Shown here: positions 48,749-57,005 of the stretch, piece by piece | Position numbering within the stretch: position 1 is the first letter of the stretch | Layout of the letters: every line of letters begins with the position of its first letter | Source of the DNA: Variovorax sp. Root318D1 | GTDB taxonomy: Bacteria > Pseudomonadota > Gammaproteobacteria > Burkholderiales > Burkholderiaceae_C | Direction of reading: 5' to 3' | NCBI RefSeq assembly: GCF_001424835.1 | Contig: NZ_LMCQ01000005.1 | Span: 1 to 64,000, forward strand | Length of the DNA: 64,000 nucleotides | Notes under the pieces: generated by a model | Seen by the model: the letters and a program-made list of their open reading frames with translations, nothing else | What the model was told of the DNA's origin: nothing | Databases searched by the model: none | Made by a program: the position numbers and the translations under genes

Positions 48749-49596
48749 GCGATTCTTTCGGTGAGCGGTTGCCGTTGCTCTGCAAGCAGGGCGAGGCCCT
48801 CGTGCAGGGCGGGGAAGAGGCTGTGGTTGAAGTTGTTCCAGCGCAGCTCGAGGATCGTGTCCTCGGATTCGATGGTGGTGCGCAGCGCGTCGTGGATCAC
48901 CTCGCCGGAGTCGATGCCGTTGTCGACATAGTGCAGCGAGGCGCCCGTCTTGAACAGCGGCGCGACGGCGGTGCTCTCCATCGTTGCCCAGTCGACGATC
49001 TTGCGGCCCTGTGCGCCGTGCAGCGCATCGAGCGTGGCGTAGGCGCCGCGGCGTTCGTAGGGGGACTCGATGCGCGTGATGCCCGGATGGATATTGACGA
49101 TCTTGCGGTGGAACGGTGCGCCGGGCCGCACCAGTTCGTCCAGGATCACGAGCAGCCCGTCGAGCACGACGATATCGGCCTGCAGCGTCAAGAGCTTGTC
49201 GAGCAGCGTGCGCTCGAAGCGGCTCTTGCCGGCCACGCGATCGGCCGCATCGAGCGGCAGCCGCCGGTATTCGGAAGGCACCGAATGGAAGATGTCGGTG
49301 AGCGTCTTGCCCTGCGTCTTGAGCCCGCTCGGAAAGATCCATCTCTTGCCGGGCTGACACGAGAAGCCGTAGTCCTGCAGCGCGGCCTGGTCGCGCGGCG
49401 AGCGCGGGTCGTCGTCGATGACGATGCCTTCGAGCGAATAGGCGTCGCCCAGCGGGGTTTCATCGAGCGCCCGGGCCAGGTACTCGAGCGGGGACGCCAT
49501 GTAGCGCTGCTCGCCCTTGTACGCAATGTGCTGGCCGGCCTTGTCGGCCGCGGCGTTTCTCAAAGACAGGATGTAGACGAGCTTGGCCTTGGACAT
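48745..49596 (-). CDS. N5-hydroxyornithine formyltransferase (PvdF-like)
   Basis: 283 residues. The N-terminus KLVYILSLRNAAADKAGQ is very like Pseudomonas PvdF, which formylates N5-hydroxyornithine with 10-formyltetrahydrofolate for pyoverdine. The formyltransferase core is seen in DIVVLDGLLVILDELV and the catalytic-type NIHPGITRIESP. Length agrees with PvdF (about 275). It lies between the FhuF-like gene and the GNAT acyltransferase in the - strand operon, overlapping the latter by 4 bp. Confidence 0.9.
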   Translation of the reverse strand: MSKAKLVYILSLRNAAADKAGQHIAYKGEQRYMASPLEYLARALDETPLGDAYSLEGIVIDDDPRSPRDQAALQDYGFSCQPGKRWIFPSGLKTQGKTLTDIFHSVPSEYRRLPLDAADRVAGKSRFERTLLDKLLTLQADIVVLDGLLVILDELVRPGAPFHRKIVNIHPGITRIESPYERRGAYATLDALHGAQGRKIVDWATMESTAVAPLFKTGASLHYVDNGIDSGEVIHDALRTTIESEDTILELRWNNFNHSLFPALHEGLALLAEQRQPLTERIA

Positions 49597-49645
49597 AGGT
49601 GTGGAATGAATGGATAGAACGAAGACGGAATGCCCCGCAATCTGT

Positions 49646-50374
49646 TCACCCGAAGCCGCGGTGCTCCGGCGCCAAGGGGCATGCGTTGCAGTGGTGCTCG
49701 TGCGGCAACAGGTAGTTGAGGCAGCACTCTCGGTGCAGCTTCACGGGTGCATTGCGCAGGCGGCCGTGCAGCGGATTGGCGCGAAGGTCGCGCGGCCATG
49801 TCGCGGTGTGAAGCAGCAGCTGTCGGTCGTGTGCAATCGATGGCGCGCGGTCTGTTGCGGCCAGCGCCACGTCGAACACCGGTTCCATGAGCCGCACGGT
49901 GTTGCTCCAGAGGATCTTGGGCGCGAGCCGCGTGAGGTCGCAGAGAGCTGCAAAGAGTGGGGCGAGGTGCTGCCACAGCAGCGGTTCATAGCGCTCGGCG
50001 GCATCGGCCCCATGTTGCGATTGGCCCGGGTGCCGGATGTGAAAGCCGACCGGGCCGCCGTGCGCATCCAGCCGCACCCAGGTGTGTTCCGCCGCAATGG
50101 GAAACACATGCCGCAGCATGCTGGCCGCGGCCATCACGGGCGGCAACAGCATAGCGATGTATTCGAGGCTCCACGCGGATGCGACAGGGCGCCAATCGGC
50201 GCCGCTGACACCTCGGTAGCGCGCGTTGCGTTGCAGCACGTCGGCGAGCAGCGCGGGTGACCGTGCGAGTTCCGCCACGCGCACCGCATCGGCGGGCACC
50301 GTGTCCGCGCATTGCAACTTCTCGCCATGCGCGGCCAGATCGCCCTGGAACAACGGCTCCAGCAGCGGGATCAT
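49646..50374 (-). CDS. fhuF: FhuF-type ferric siderophore reductase
   Basis: 242 residues. FhuF-type proteins are cytoplasmic [2Fe-2S] reductases that free iron from hydroxamate siderophores. The cluster ligands sit at the C-terminus in the family pattern CC-x10-C-x2-C (ECCLNYLL ... HCNACPL). The rest is poorly conserved, as usual in the family, with WSLEYIAMLLPPVMAA in the middle. It is the first gene of the - strand operon, divergent from the exporter. Reduction fits a hydroxamate-type ferric complex. Confidence 0.9.
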   Translation of the reverse strand: MIPLLEPLFQGDLAAHGEKLQCADTVPADAVRVAELARSPALLADVLQRNARYRGVSGADWRPVASAWSLEYIAMLLPPVMAAASMLRHVFPIAAEHTWVRLDAHGGPVGFHIRHPGQSQHGADAAERYEPLLWQHLAPLFAALCDLTRLAPKILWSNTVRLMEPVFDVALAATDRAPSIAHDRQLLLHTATWPRDLRANPLHGRLRNAPVKLHRECCLNYLLPHEHHCNACPLAPEHRGFG

Positions 50375-50525
50375 GGGTCGGCGTTCGGCGGGGTCATGCC
50401 TTCAAGACGGATTGGCGCGGCGGCTGTTCATGTGGCGCCGCGCTGAACATTGCCGAGGCTCAGCCGTCTAGGCAGTAGGTGGCACGAAGCCACCGCTGTC
50501 GCCCCCGGGCGGAAAGAGCCTTTGC
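50375..50525. promoter_or_regulatory. Divergent promoter region of fhuF operon and exporter
   Basis: 151 bp between two divergent siderophore operons must hold both promoters. I see no Fur-box-like sequence here, which fits control through an ECF sigma factor instead of direct Fur binding. No clear -35/-10 pair could be settled by eye. Confidence 0.5.
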
Positions 50526-52217
50526 ATGACAACTACCACCACAGGCAACGGCGCCGAGATCGGGCGCCTGCTGAAACCCTTTCTTCCGTGGATCGTGCTG
50601 TCCGCGGTCACGGGCGTCGGCGCCGGGGCCGCCACGGTCGCGCTGCTCGGCACCATCAACCGGGTGCTCAACCAGCCCGGCGGGCTGGCGGGGGGCCTGT
50701 TGCTGACCTTCATCGGCCTGTGCGGCGTGGCGCTGTTCGGGCGCATGGCGTCGGACGTGTCGACCAACTTCGTCGGGCAGCGTTTGGTGGCCCAGGTGCG
50801 CAAGAGCCTGGCGCAGAAGATTCTCTCGGCGCCCATCGATGCGCTGGAGCGCTACCGCACGCACCGCCTTATGCCGGTGCTGTCGCAGGACGTGGACATG
50901 ATCAGCGACGTGGCGTTTGCATTGTCGGGAACGCTGATTGCGCTGGCCGTGGCGCTGGGCTGCCTGAGCTACCTCGCGTTTCTTTCGCTGCCGTTGTTCG
51001 GCCTGATGCTGGTGGCGCTGGTGATCGGCATCACCGTGCAGCTCATGGCGCAGATCCGCGGCGAGGCCGGGTTCTGGAAGGCGCGCGAACAGGAAGACCA
51101 ATTGCACAAGGCCTACCGCGCCATCAGCGAAGGCGCGAAGGAGCTGCGCATGCACCGCACGCGCCGCACGCGCATGTTCGCGGGGCAGATCGAGCGCATC
51201 GTCGACACCATCCGCGTGGTCAACGGGCGTGCGATCAACACCTACGTGATTGCGACCGCTTTCGGCTCGGCACTGTTCTTTCTGCTGATCGCGCTGATCC
51301 TGGGCTGGGCGGCGTTCCGCACGACCGAGCCCGCGGTGGTCAGCGGCTTCGTGCTGGTGCTGCTGTTCCTCAAGGGGCCGCTGGACCAGATCGCGCTCAC
51401 CTTGCCCGGCGTGGGCCGCGCCAAGGTCGCCTTCCAGCGCATCGGCGACCTGTCGGCACGCTTTGCCACGCCAGAGCCGCACCTGCACCTGGAGCGCGCG
51501 TCCAACGGCGTGATCCTGAAGAACGAGATCGGCATGCGCGGCGTGCGCTACGCCTTCGATGCGCCCGATGGCGGCGAGGCCTTCACGCTCGGGCCGATCG
51601 ACCTGCAGCTGCGCCGCGGCGAGATGGTGTTCGTGGTGGGCGACAACGGCTCCGGCAAGACCACGCTGATCAAGCTGCTGCTCGGTCTCTATGCGCCGCA
51701 GGCGGGCGAAGTGCTGATCGACGGTTCGGTCGTGAAGCCCGAGGGCCGCGACGACTACCGCCAGCTCTTCACCACGGTGTTCTCGGACTTCTACCTGTTC
51801 GAAGATCTGGTGGCGGGCGAAGAGAGCGAGGGCGGTGCCGGCATGGAGGTGCTGCCCGAAACGGCCCTGCCGTATCTCGAACGGCTGGAGATCGCCCACA
51901 AGGTGAGCCTGAAGAACGGCGCGTTCAGCACCACCGACCTCTCGACCGGCCAGCGCAAGCGGCTGGCGCTGGTGCACGCGTACCTCGAAGGCCGGCCCGT
52001 GCTGGTGTTCGACGAGTGGGCCGCCGACCAGGACCCGACCTTCCGCCACCTCTTCTACACCGAGCTCTTGCCCGAACTGCGTGCCAAGGGCCACCTGCTG
52101 GTGGTGATCTCGCACGACGACCGCTACTTTCACCTGGCCGATCGCGTCATCAAGATGCATGCGGGCAAGATCGCGGAAGACAGGGTGCGCGAATCGCGGG
52201 AAAGCCTCGCCGCGTGA
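50526..52217 (+). CDS. PvdE/SyrD-type ABC exporter (fused membrane and ATPase domains)
   Basis: 563 residues. The N-terminal half has six membrane helices (~15-290). The ATPase domain has Walker A GDNGSGKTT (~371-379), the LSTGQRKRLALVHAYLEG signature (~474) and Walker B VLVFDEW with the unusual ADQDP. It is a cyclic-peptide-transporter-family ABC protein, like PvdE and SyrD, which carry peptide siderophore precursors or lipopeptides across the inner membrane. The small DUF4880-like gene follows after 9 bp with a strong ribosome site. The substrate is inferred to be the NRPS product. Confidence 0.92.
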   Translation: MTTTTTGNGAEIGRLLKPFLPWIVLSAVTGVGAGAATVALLGTINRVLNQPGGLAGGLLLTFIGLCGVALFGRMASDVSTNFVGQRLVAQVRKSLAQKILSAPIDALERYRTHRLMPVLSQDVDMISDVAFALSGTLIALAVALGCLSYLAFLSLPLFGLMLVALVIGITVQLMAQIRGEAGFWKAREQEDQLHKAYRAISEGAKELRMHRTRRTRMFAGQIERIVDTIRVVNGRAINTYVIATAFGSALFFLLIALILGWAAFRTTEPAVVSGFVLVLLFLKGPLDQIALTLPGVGRAKVAFQRIGDLSARFATPEPHLHLERASNGVILKNEIGMRGVRYAFDAPDGGEAFTLGPIDLQLRRGEMVFVVGDNGSGKTTLIKLLLGLYAPQAGEVLIDGSVVKPEGRDDYRQLFTTVFSDFYLFEDLVAGEESEGGAGMEVLPETALPYLERLEIAHKVSLKNGAFSTTDLSTGQRKRLALVHAYLEGRPVLVFDEWAADQDPTFRHLFYTELLPELRAKGHLLVVISHDDRYFHLADRVIKMHAGKIAEDRVRESRESLAA

Positions 52218-52226
52218 AGGAGGGGA

Positions 52227-52475
52227 ATGAAAGACAAGACCCACAAGAGCCGGCCGCCCGATGGCCCCGCCTTCAACGTCGCCTGGACGCTCTTTTGCAC
52301 GCTGCATGACGAGCCCTCGCCGGAACGTGCGGAGCAACTCGTACGCTGGCTCGGCGTCGATCCCGAAAATATCAGCGCGCTGGACGACGTGCTGACCCTG
52401 TGGGCGTTGACCGGGGCTGCGCTCATGAAGCCTGCGCTGGAGGAGGCGCGGCATGAAGAGAAGCGCCTGCAGTGA
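52227..52475 (+). CDS. Second mini-protein resembling the FecR N-terminal domain
   Basis: 82 residues with a strong ribosome site (GAAGGAGG). The pattern FNVAWTLFCTLHD-PERAEQLVRWLGVDPENISALDDVLTLWAL follows the FecR/FpvR N-domain rule of spaced tryptophans and a WL-x-DP turn. There is no membrane helix and no periplasmic part. It shares a transcript with the exporter. The pattern match is weaker than for 16812-17015, and it could be an unrelated small helical protein. Confidence 0.55.
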   Translation: MKDKTHKSRPPDGPAFNVAWTLFCTLHDEPSPERAEQLVRWLGVDPENISALDDVLTLWALTGAALMKPALEEARHEEKRLQ

Positions 52476-52487
52476 AGGGTTGCGGCG

Positions 52488-52703
52488 CTACTTCCGAAAG
52501 TCGCGCCACTCGGCTGCGATGCCGCCAAGGGCATCCCAGCGCCGCCGTGCTTCCTGGGCGGCGGCCGCATGTTCGGTTGACCTGCTGCGCCACCGGGCCA
52601 AGGCCAGGCGCGCGGCAACCGCGGCGTCGTGCGGCGCGCTTTCGCTCTCGACGATGAGCGCGAGCGCGCGTTCGATGAGCTTTTCGTCCGGCGCGCTTGC
52701 CAC
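52488..52703 (-). CDS. Third mini-protein of FecR N-terminal type, after the second sigma gene
   Basis: 71 residues, GTG start, 10 bp after the sigma gene stop in the same direction. It is helical and Ala/Arg-rich with ARLALARWRSRSTEHAAAAQEARRRWDALGG, matching the FecR N-domain pattern loosely. It sits where a full fecR gene usually follows a fecI gene, so it may be a cut-down anti-sigma or the remnant of one. It ends 12 bp from the convergent 52227-52475 gene. Confidence 0.55.
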   Translation of the reverse strand: MASAPDEKLIERALALIVESESAPHDAAVAARLALARWRSRSTEHAAAAQEARRRWDALGGIAAEWRDFRK

Positions 52704-52713
52704 GATGCGCCGC

Positions 52714-53325
52714 TCAGGCGAAGTCTTCGGCCAGCTTCGCGTCGAAGCCCGTGCGGTTGGAGACGGTCGTCTGTTCGATCAGTTCCGAGCGAAGCCGGGC
52801 GAACACGCGCGAGCAGTCGATGGCCGCGCGCAGCAGATGCTTGGCCACGGCCATCTCGGTGATGTTCAGTTGCTGGGCGATCTCGGCGCGCGTGTGTCCG
52901 TAGGCGCGAAACAGCAGGAACACTTCGCGCCGGCGGGGCGGCAGCGTCTCCAGCGTCTCGACCACGCGCGCCAGGACCTGCTGCTGCGACGCGATGAATT
53001 CGCAGGATGGCGCCGTCTGGCGCGAGCCGACGCTGAAATGCGAGCTGACCCAGTCCTGCGCCACCTTGCGCCGGCGGGCGTCGTCCACGCACAGGTTGCG
53101 CGCCACCCGAAACAACAGGGCGCGCGGCGACTCGATGCCGCCTGGCGTGCCGTCCGATGCCGTATCGATGCGGATGTCGTGGTTCAACTTGAGCGCGTGC
53201 GCATACACCCGCTCGAAGCTCGACTGCGCGATGTCCGCCGCGTAGTGGGGGTCCCGCAGGTCGCGCGTCAGCTGACGGCGCAAGTCCGCATAGTGAGCCA
53301 CGAGTTCCTGGACGAGGTCGCGCAT
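52714..53325 (-). CDS. ECF sigma factor (FecI-like), second of the siderophore locus
   Basis: 203 residues; ATG at 53325 chosen because AGAAGG lies 8 bp upstream, versus a TTG at 53343. Region 2 (~15-90) has YAADIAQSSFERVYAHAL and RALLFRVARNLCVDDARRRK. Region 4 (~135-190) has LETLPPRRREVFLLFRAYGHTRAEIAQQLNITEMAVAKHL. A near-perfect Fur box lies about 85 bp upstream, so it should be induced by low iron. It probably drives the receptor, exporter or uptake genes of this locus; how work is shared with the first sigma factor is unknown. Confidence 0.92.
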   Translation of the reverse strand: MRDLVQELVAHYADLRRQLTRDLRDPHYAADIAQSSFERVYAHALKLNHDIRIDTASDGTPGGIESPRALLFRVARNLCVDDARRRKVAQDWVSSHFSVGSRQTAPSCEFIASQQQVLARVVETLETLPPRRREVFLLFRAYGHTRAEIAQQLNITEMAVAKHLLRAAIDCSRVFARLRSELIEQTTVSNRTGFDAKLAEDFA

Positions 53326-53407
53326 CCGATCGCCTTCTTGCAAGCTTTCGCAGTGGTGGTTCCCGGGCCGGTCACCGGCGCAATCTGCGGGGTGACTCGG
53401 TACTTTG

Positions 53408-53426
53408 AATAAGAATTATTCTTATT
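53408..53426. promoter_or_regulatory. Near-perfect palindromic Fur box
   Basis: AATAAGAATTATTCTTATT is a 19-bp palindrome with only the central base unpaired, matching the Fur family consensus well. It lies 83 bp before the second sigma gene. The 251-bp gap up to the GST gene otherwise shows an 8-bp stem (TTCGGCTG at 53530-53537 / CAGCCGAA at 53553-53560) without a T-run. Confidence 0.85.
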
Positions 53427-53576
53427 GAAGTGTAACCTTAACCGCTGCTGAACGAGGCGGGAAAGGATGCGGGAACCGTCAGCGCGTGCCCTGAAAAAGA
53501 CACTCGGCCAGAAAATGAGTAGTTCTGTTTTCGGCTGAGCGGCGGAGCCTCCCAGCCGAAGAAGTCAGGCCGGAAA

Positions 53577-54281
53577 TCAGACCCGCTTGGGGATGCTCAG
53601 GCCCTTCACGACGGCGGGCCGCGCCACGAAGGCTTCGATCGTGCGCGCCACGTTCTTGAACTCGCTGAAGCCCACGAGCTCGCCCGCTTCGTAGAAGCCG
53701 ATCAGGTTGCGCACCCACGGGAAGATGGCGATGTCCGCGATGGTGTAGGTGTCGCCCATCACCCAGTTGCGGCCATCAAGACGCTTGTCGAGCACGCCGA
53801 GCAGCCGCTTTGCTTCGGCGACGTAGCGGTCGCGCGGACGCTTGTCTTCATAGTCCTTGCCCGCGAACTTGTTGAAGAAGCCGAGCTGGCCGAACATGGG
53901 GCCGATGCCGCCCATCTGGAACATGAGCCACTGAATGGTTTCGTAGCGGCCCGCGGCATCCTGCGGAATGAACCGGCCGGTCTTGTCGGCCAGGTAGAGA
54001 AGAATCGCGCCCGACTCGAACAACGCGAGCGGCTTGCCGCCGGGCCCGTCGGGATCGAGGATGGCGGGGATCTTGTTGTTCGGGCTGAGCGACAGAAACT
54101 CCGGCGACATCTGGTCGTGGGTTTCGAAGCTCACCAGGTGCGGCTCATAGGGGAGGCCGGTTTCTTCCAGCATGATCGACACCTTCACCCCGTTGGGCGT
54201 GGGCAGCGAATAGAGCTGCAGCCGGTCAGGGTGGAGTGCGGGCCATTTCTGGGTGATGGGAAAGCGGGACAGGTCGGTCAT
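53577..54281 (-). CDS. Glutathione S-transferase (YghU/YfcG-like)
   Basis: 234 residues. The thioredoxin-like N-domain (~20-105) has LYSLPTPNGVKVSIMLEETGLPYE and the FESGAILLYLADK glutathione-binding turn. The helical C-domain (~110-230) has NWVMGDTYTIADIAIFPWV. The TPNGVK active-site loop is typical of YghU/YfcG-type enzymes, which act as disulfide-bond reductases or peroxidases with glutathione. It is not linked to the siderophore locus by function. Confidence 0.9.
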   Translation of the reverse strand: MTDLSRFPITQKWPALHPDRLQLYSLPTPNGVKVSIMLEETGLPYEPHLVSFETHDQMSPEFLSLSPNNKIPAILDPDGPGGKPLALFESGAILLYLADKTGRFIPQDAAGRYETIQWLMFQMGGIGPMFGQLGFFNKFAGKDYEDKRPRDRYVAEAKRLLGVLDKRLDGRNWVMGDTYTIADIAIFPWVRNLIGFYEAGELVGFSEFKNVARTIEAFVARPAVVKGLSIPKRV

Positions 54282-54310
54282 GGGCTCAGTGTAGGTCGGT
54301 CGCCGAAGAC

Positions 54311-55150
54311 TCAGAACCTAGCCTTGACGAAGGCCGACGGCCCGTTCAGCTTGACCTTGACGCGGGTTTCCGCCGTACTGGTTTCACGCGCCATGTCGAT
54401 GTGGGTGGCGCCATAGGCCAGCACCAGGCCGACGTTCTTTACCGGGAACCACTCCACGCCGGCGGAGGCGTTGTAGATGCTGCCGTGAAAGCGGCCGCCG
54501 CCCTTGCGCACGCCGGAGAAGTCGGCAAAAAGACGCAGGTCGGGACTGATGGCATGCCGCACGCCGACTTCGAGCAGTGGCGCAACGGCGTTGTCGCTCG
54601 AGTCTTCGTTCAATGTGCGGATGCGTCCGTTCACCGCGACGTTGGCGTTGGTGGCGACGCCGATGTTGTAGTAGGCCGCGCCCGCACCCAGGCCGAACAC
54701 CGTGTTGCCCGAGCCGAGCCACCACTTGTACGAGAGCTTCGCGAAGTCGAGCTTCACGTTGAGGTTGGCATTGCCCACCGCGCTGACCGTACCGAAGCCG
54801 CCGAAGGACTCGTTGCCCCCGGCCTGGCCGAAGTAATCGCGCTTGTAGCGGTAGTAGTCGAACGAGAGGCCGTGACTGTCGCCGATGAGCAGGTCGGCCG
54901 TGACGCGCGGCATGGTCACGCGGCCAGGCTCGAGGTCGCGCGTGCGCAGCGCACCGTACGGCGAGCTGACCGTCGCATTGAATTTGGGATCGGCGCTGTA
55001 GGCTCCCACCGAAAAGCTGAAACGATCGAGCGCGGGCGACGGTTCGGCGAAGGCCAATGCGGGCGCAAAGAAAAACCCGACACCGGCCAGTGCGCCCAGC
55101 TTCGTCAACCGTGCGGGGCTGGCGAGCGGGCGGGAGCGGAGCAACAGCAT
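54311..55150 (-). CDS. Outer-membrane beta-barrel protein of unknown function
   Basis: 279 residues from the ATG at 55150, which has AAGGA 7-8 bp upstream. The signal peptide ends at ALAFAEP. The rest is alternating beta strands with aromatic girdles and ends in phenylalanine (FVKARF), as needed for outer-membrane insertion. It looks like an 8-strand porin-like barrel of the OmpW/OmpA-like size class; no family is certain. Transcribed alone. Confidence 0.75.
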   Translation of the reverse strand: MLLLRSRPLASPARLTKLGALAGVGFFFAPALAFAEPSPALDRFSFSVGAYSADPKFNATVSSPYGALRTRDLEPGRVTMPRVTADLLIGDSHGLSFDYYRYKRDYFGQAGGNESFGGFGTVSAVGNANLNVKLDFAKLSYKWWLGSGNTVFGLGAGAAYYNIGVATNANVAVNGRIRTLNEDSSDNAVAPLLEVGVRHAISPDLRLFADFSGVRKGGGRFHGSIYNASAGVEWFPVKNVGLVLAYGATHIDMARETSTAETRVKVKLNGPSAFVKARF

Positions 55151-55369
55151 GAGGAGGTCCTTAAGAGAGAAGAGAAGAGGACAAAAAAGCCTCGGCTCGA
55201 CACGCAATTTTTATGCGCGCAAAGCGCCAGGCGGCGGCTCCCTTTTGATGACTGAGAAGTTATAGCGCAGCTTTAAAACGCCCATGCGTCGATTTGCCGC
55301 TTTGCGTGTAAGACGATGTTGAAGCATGCATTGGCAAGCCTGAAAAAGTATTCAAGCTAAGCTTTGAAG

Positions 55370-56023
55370 ATGCGCAAACATCTTTCTGTGACCACCGGTC
55401 CGCAGCGTCTTCTCTATGCCGGCGTGGCGGGCCTCGTCGTCGCGGCCATCGCTTGGCCTCTCGATGGCATGGCGCGCGGACTTGCGGGCTGGTGCACCAA
55501 CTGCGTGGTGTTCCTCGTGCTCACATGGTGGCTGGCCGATACTTTCGATGCACAGCAGACCCGCGAGCGCGCGCAATCGCTCGATCAACCCAATGTGGTG
55601 ATATTGGTATCGATGCTGGTGGCCATTGGTGCGAGCGTGGTGGCCATCGCGATGCTGCTCCAGCAGGTCAAGCTGATGAGCGGGCCGGTGCGCGCAGGGC
55701 ATATCGCGCTGGGGCTGGTGGCCCTGGTGGGCTCGTGGCTCATGATGCACACGATCTACGCCTTTCACTACGCGCACCGCTATTACATCGACCAGCGCGA
55801 CGGTTCGCCCGACGGCGGGCTGGATTTTCCGGGCAAGCAGGAGCCGGACTATTTCGACTTTCTCTACTACGCCTACGTCGTCGGCATGACCACGCAGGTG
55901 TCCGACGTCCAGGCCACGTCGCGGGAGATGCGCCGCATCACGCTGGTGCACAGCGTGCTGGCCTTCGCCTTCAACATGCTGGTGCTCGCGCTGTCCGTCA
56001 ACGTGGTCGCGGCGGCGATGTAG
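55370..56023 (+). CDS. DUF1345 membrane protein
   Basis: 217 residues from ATG 55370. About five membrane helices (~15-33, 40-58, 75-98, 112-130, 190-212). The segment FHYAHRYYIDQRDG and GKQEPDYFDFLYYAYVVGMTTQVSDV is characteristic of the DUF1345 family. Function is unknown. The last 26 bp overlap the 3' end of the convergent transporter gene. Confidence 0.88.
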   Translation: MRKHLSVTTGPQRLLYAGVAGLVVAAIAWPLDGMARGLAGWCTNCVVFLVLTWWLADTFDAQQTRERAQSLDQPNVVILVSMLVAIGASVVAIAMLLQQVKLMSGPVRAGHIALGLVALVGSWLMMHTIYAFHYAHRYYIDQRDGSPDGGLDFPGKQEPDYFDFLYYAYVVGMTTQVSDVQATSREMRRITLVHSVLAFAFNMLVLALSVNVVAAAM

Positions 56024-56969
56024 CGGCCGGCGAGCCCGCGCCCGGCCACAGCTTCACGAGGCCGGTGGACAGCGCCACGCCGCAGACGATGACGGCCGCG
56101 CAGATCAGCATCCATTGCGTGATGTTCTCGCCAAGGAACACCGCGCCATAGAACACCGCGAACACCGGCACCAGGAAAGTCACCGTGAGCGCGCGCGCCG
56201 GACCCGCATTGGCGATGAGCCGGAAGAACAGGATGTACGCCAGGCCCGTGCACGCCACGCCCAGCGCAAGCAACGCCAGCCATGCGCGCAGGCTCGGCAT
56301 CTGCGTGGGCCAGAACCACAGCGCGGGCAGCGCGAGGAACAGCGTGGCGCCGATCTGGCTGCCGGTGGCCGTGGCCAATGCGGGCACACCGCCCAGGTAG
56401 CGCCGCGTGGCGCTGGCCGCCACACCGTAGCTCGCGCAGGCGCCCAAACAGGCGAGCACGGCCCACAGCGCGGCATTGCCGTCCGCATCGGCGTGCAGGC
56501 CCGCACTGCGGCTCGCCAGCATGGCCACGCCCGCAAAGCCGATGATGAGGCCGACGATGCGCGAGCCATCGGGCCGGTCGCGAAACCAGGCCCATGCCAC
56601 CAGCGCGCCGAACATTGGCACTGTGGCGTTGAGCACCGCCGCCAGGCCGCTGTTGATGGTCAGGAGTGCGAAGCAGAAGAGCGCGAAGGGTATGCCGGAG
56701 TTCAGCACGCCGATGGCCATCGATGCCTTCCAGTGCTGCCCCAGCGCCGGGCCATGGCCGCGCAGGAACAAGAGCGGCAGCAAGAACAGCGTGGCCACCG
56801 CCACACGCACCGCGGCCGCCGGCAGGGCACCGAACTCGGCCGCGCCGATACGCATGAAAAGAAAGGATGCGCCCCAGAGCGCGCCCAGCAAAATGAGGTC
56901 GAGGAGCCACGCCTTGGGCTTGGTCGAAGGCGTGGTCGCGGGGGTGTTGTCTTTCGTTTTCGTGCTCAT
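55998..56969 (-). CDS. EamA/DMT-type transporter
   Basis: 323 residues with ten predicted membrane helices in two five-helix EamA halves. GALWGASFLFMRIGAAEFGALPAAAVRV is a typical start of the first half and FLVPVFAVFYGAVFLGENITQW of the second. Members export amino acids, nucleotides or other small metabolites; the substrate here is unknown. It overlaps the DUF1345 gene tail to tail. Confidence 0.92.
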   Translation of the reverse strand: MSTKTKDNTPATTPSTKPKAWLLDLILLGALWGASFLFMRIGAAEFGALPAAAVRVAVATLFLLPLLFLRGHGPALGQHWKASMAIGVLNSGIPFALFCFALLTINSGLAAVLNATVPMFGALVAWAWFRDRPDGSRIVGLIIGFAGVAMLASRSAGLHADADGNAALWAVLACLGACASYGVAASATRRYLGGVPALATATGSQIGATLFLALPALWFWPTQMPSLRAWLALLALGVACTGLAYILFFRLIANAGPARALTVTFLVPVFAVFYGAVFLGENITQWMLICAAVIVCGVALSTGLVKLWPGAGSPAATSPPRPR

Positions 56970-57005
56970 ACGTTCTCGATGGTGCGCATCGCCCTGGAAG
57001 CGGCT

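Noticed and set aside
53530..53560. Stem TTCGGCTG/CAGCCGAA after the GST gene as a terminator
   Set aside because: No T-run on either strand and a 15-nt loop; left as a note only.
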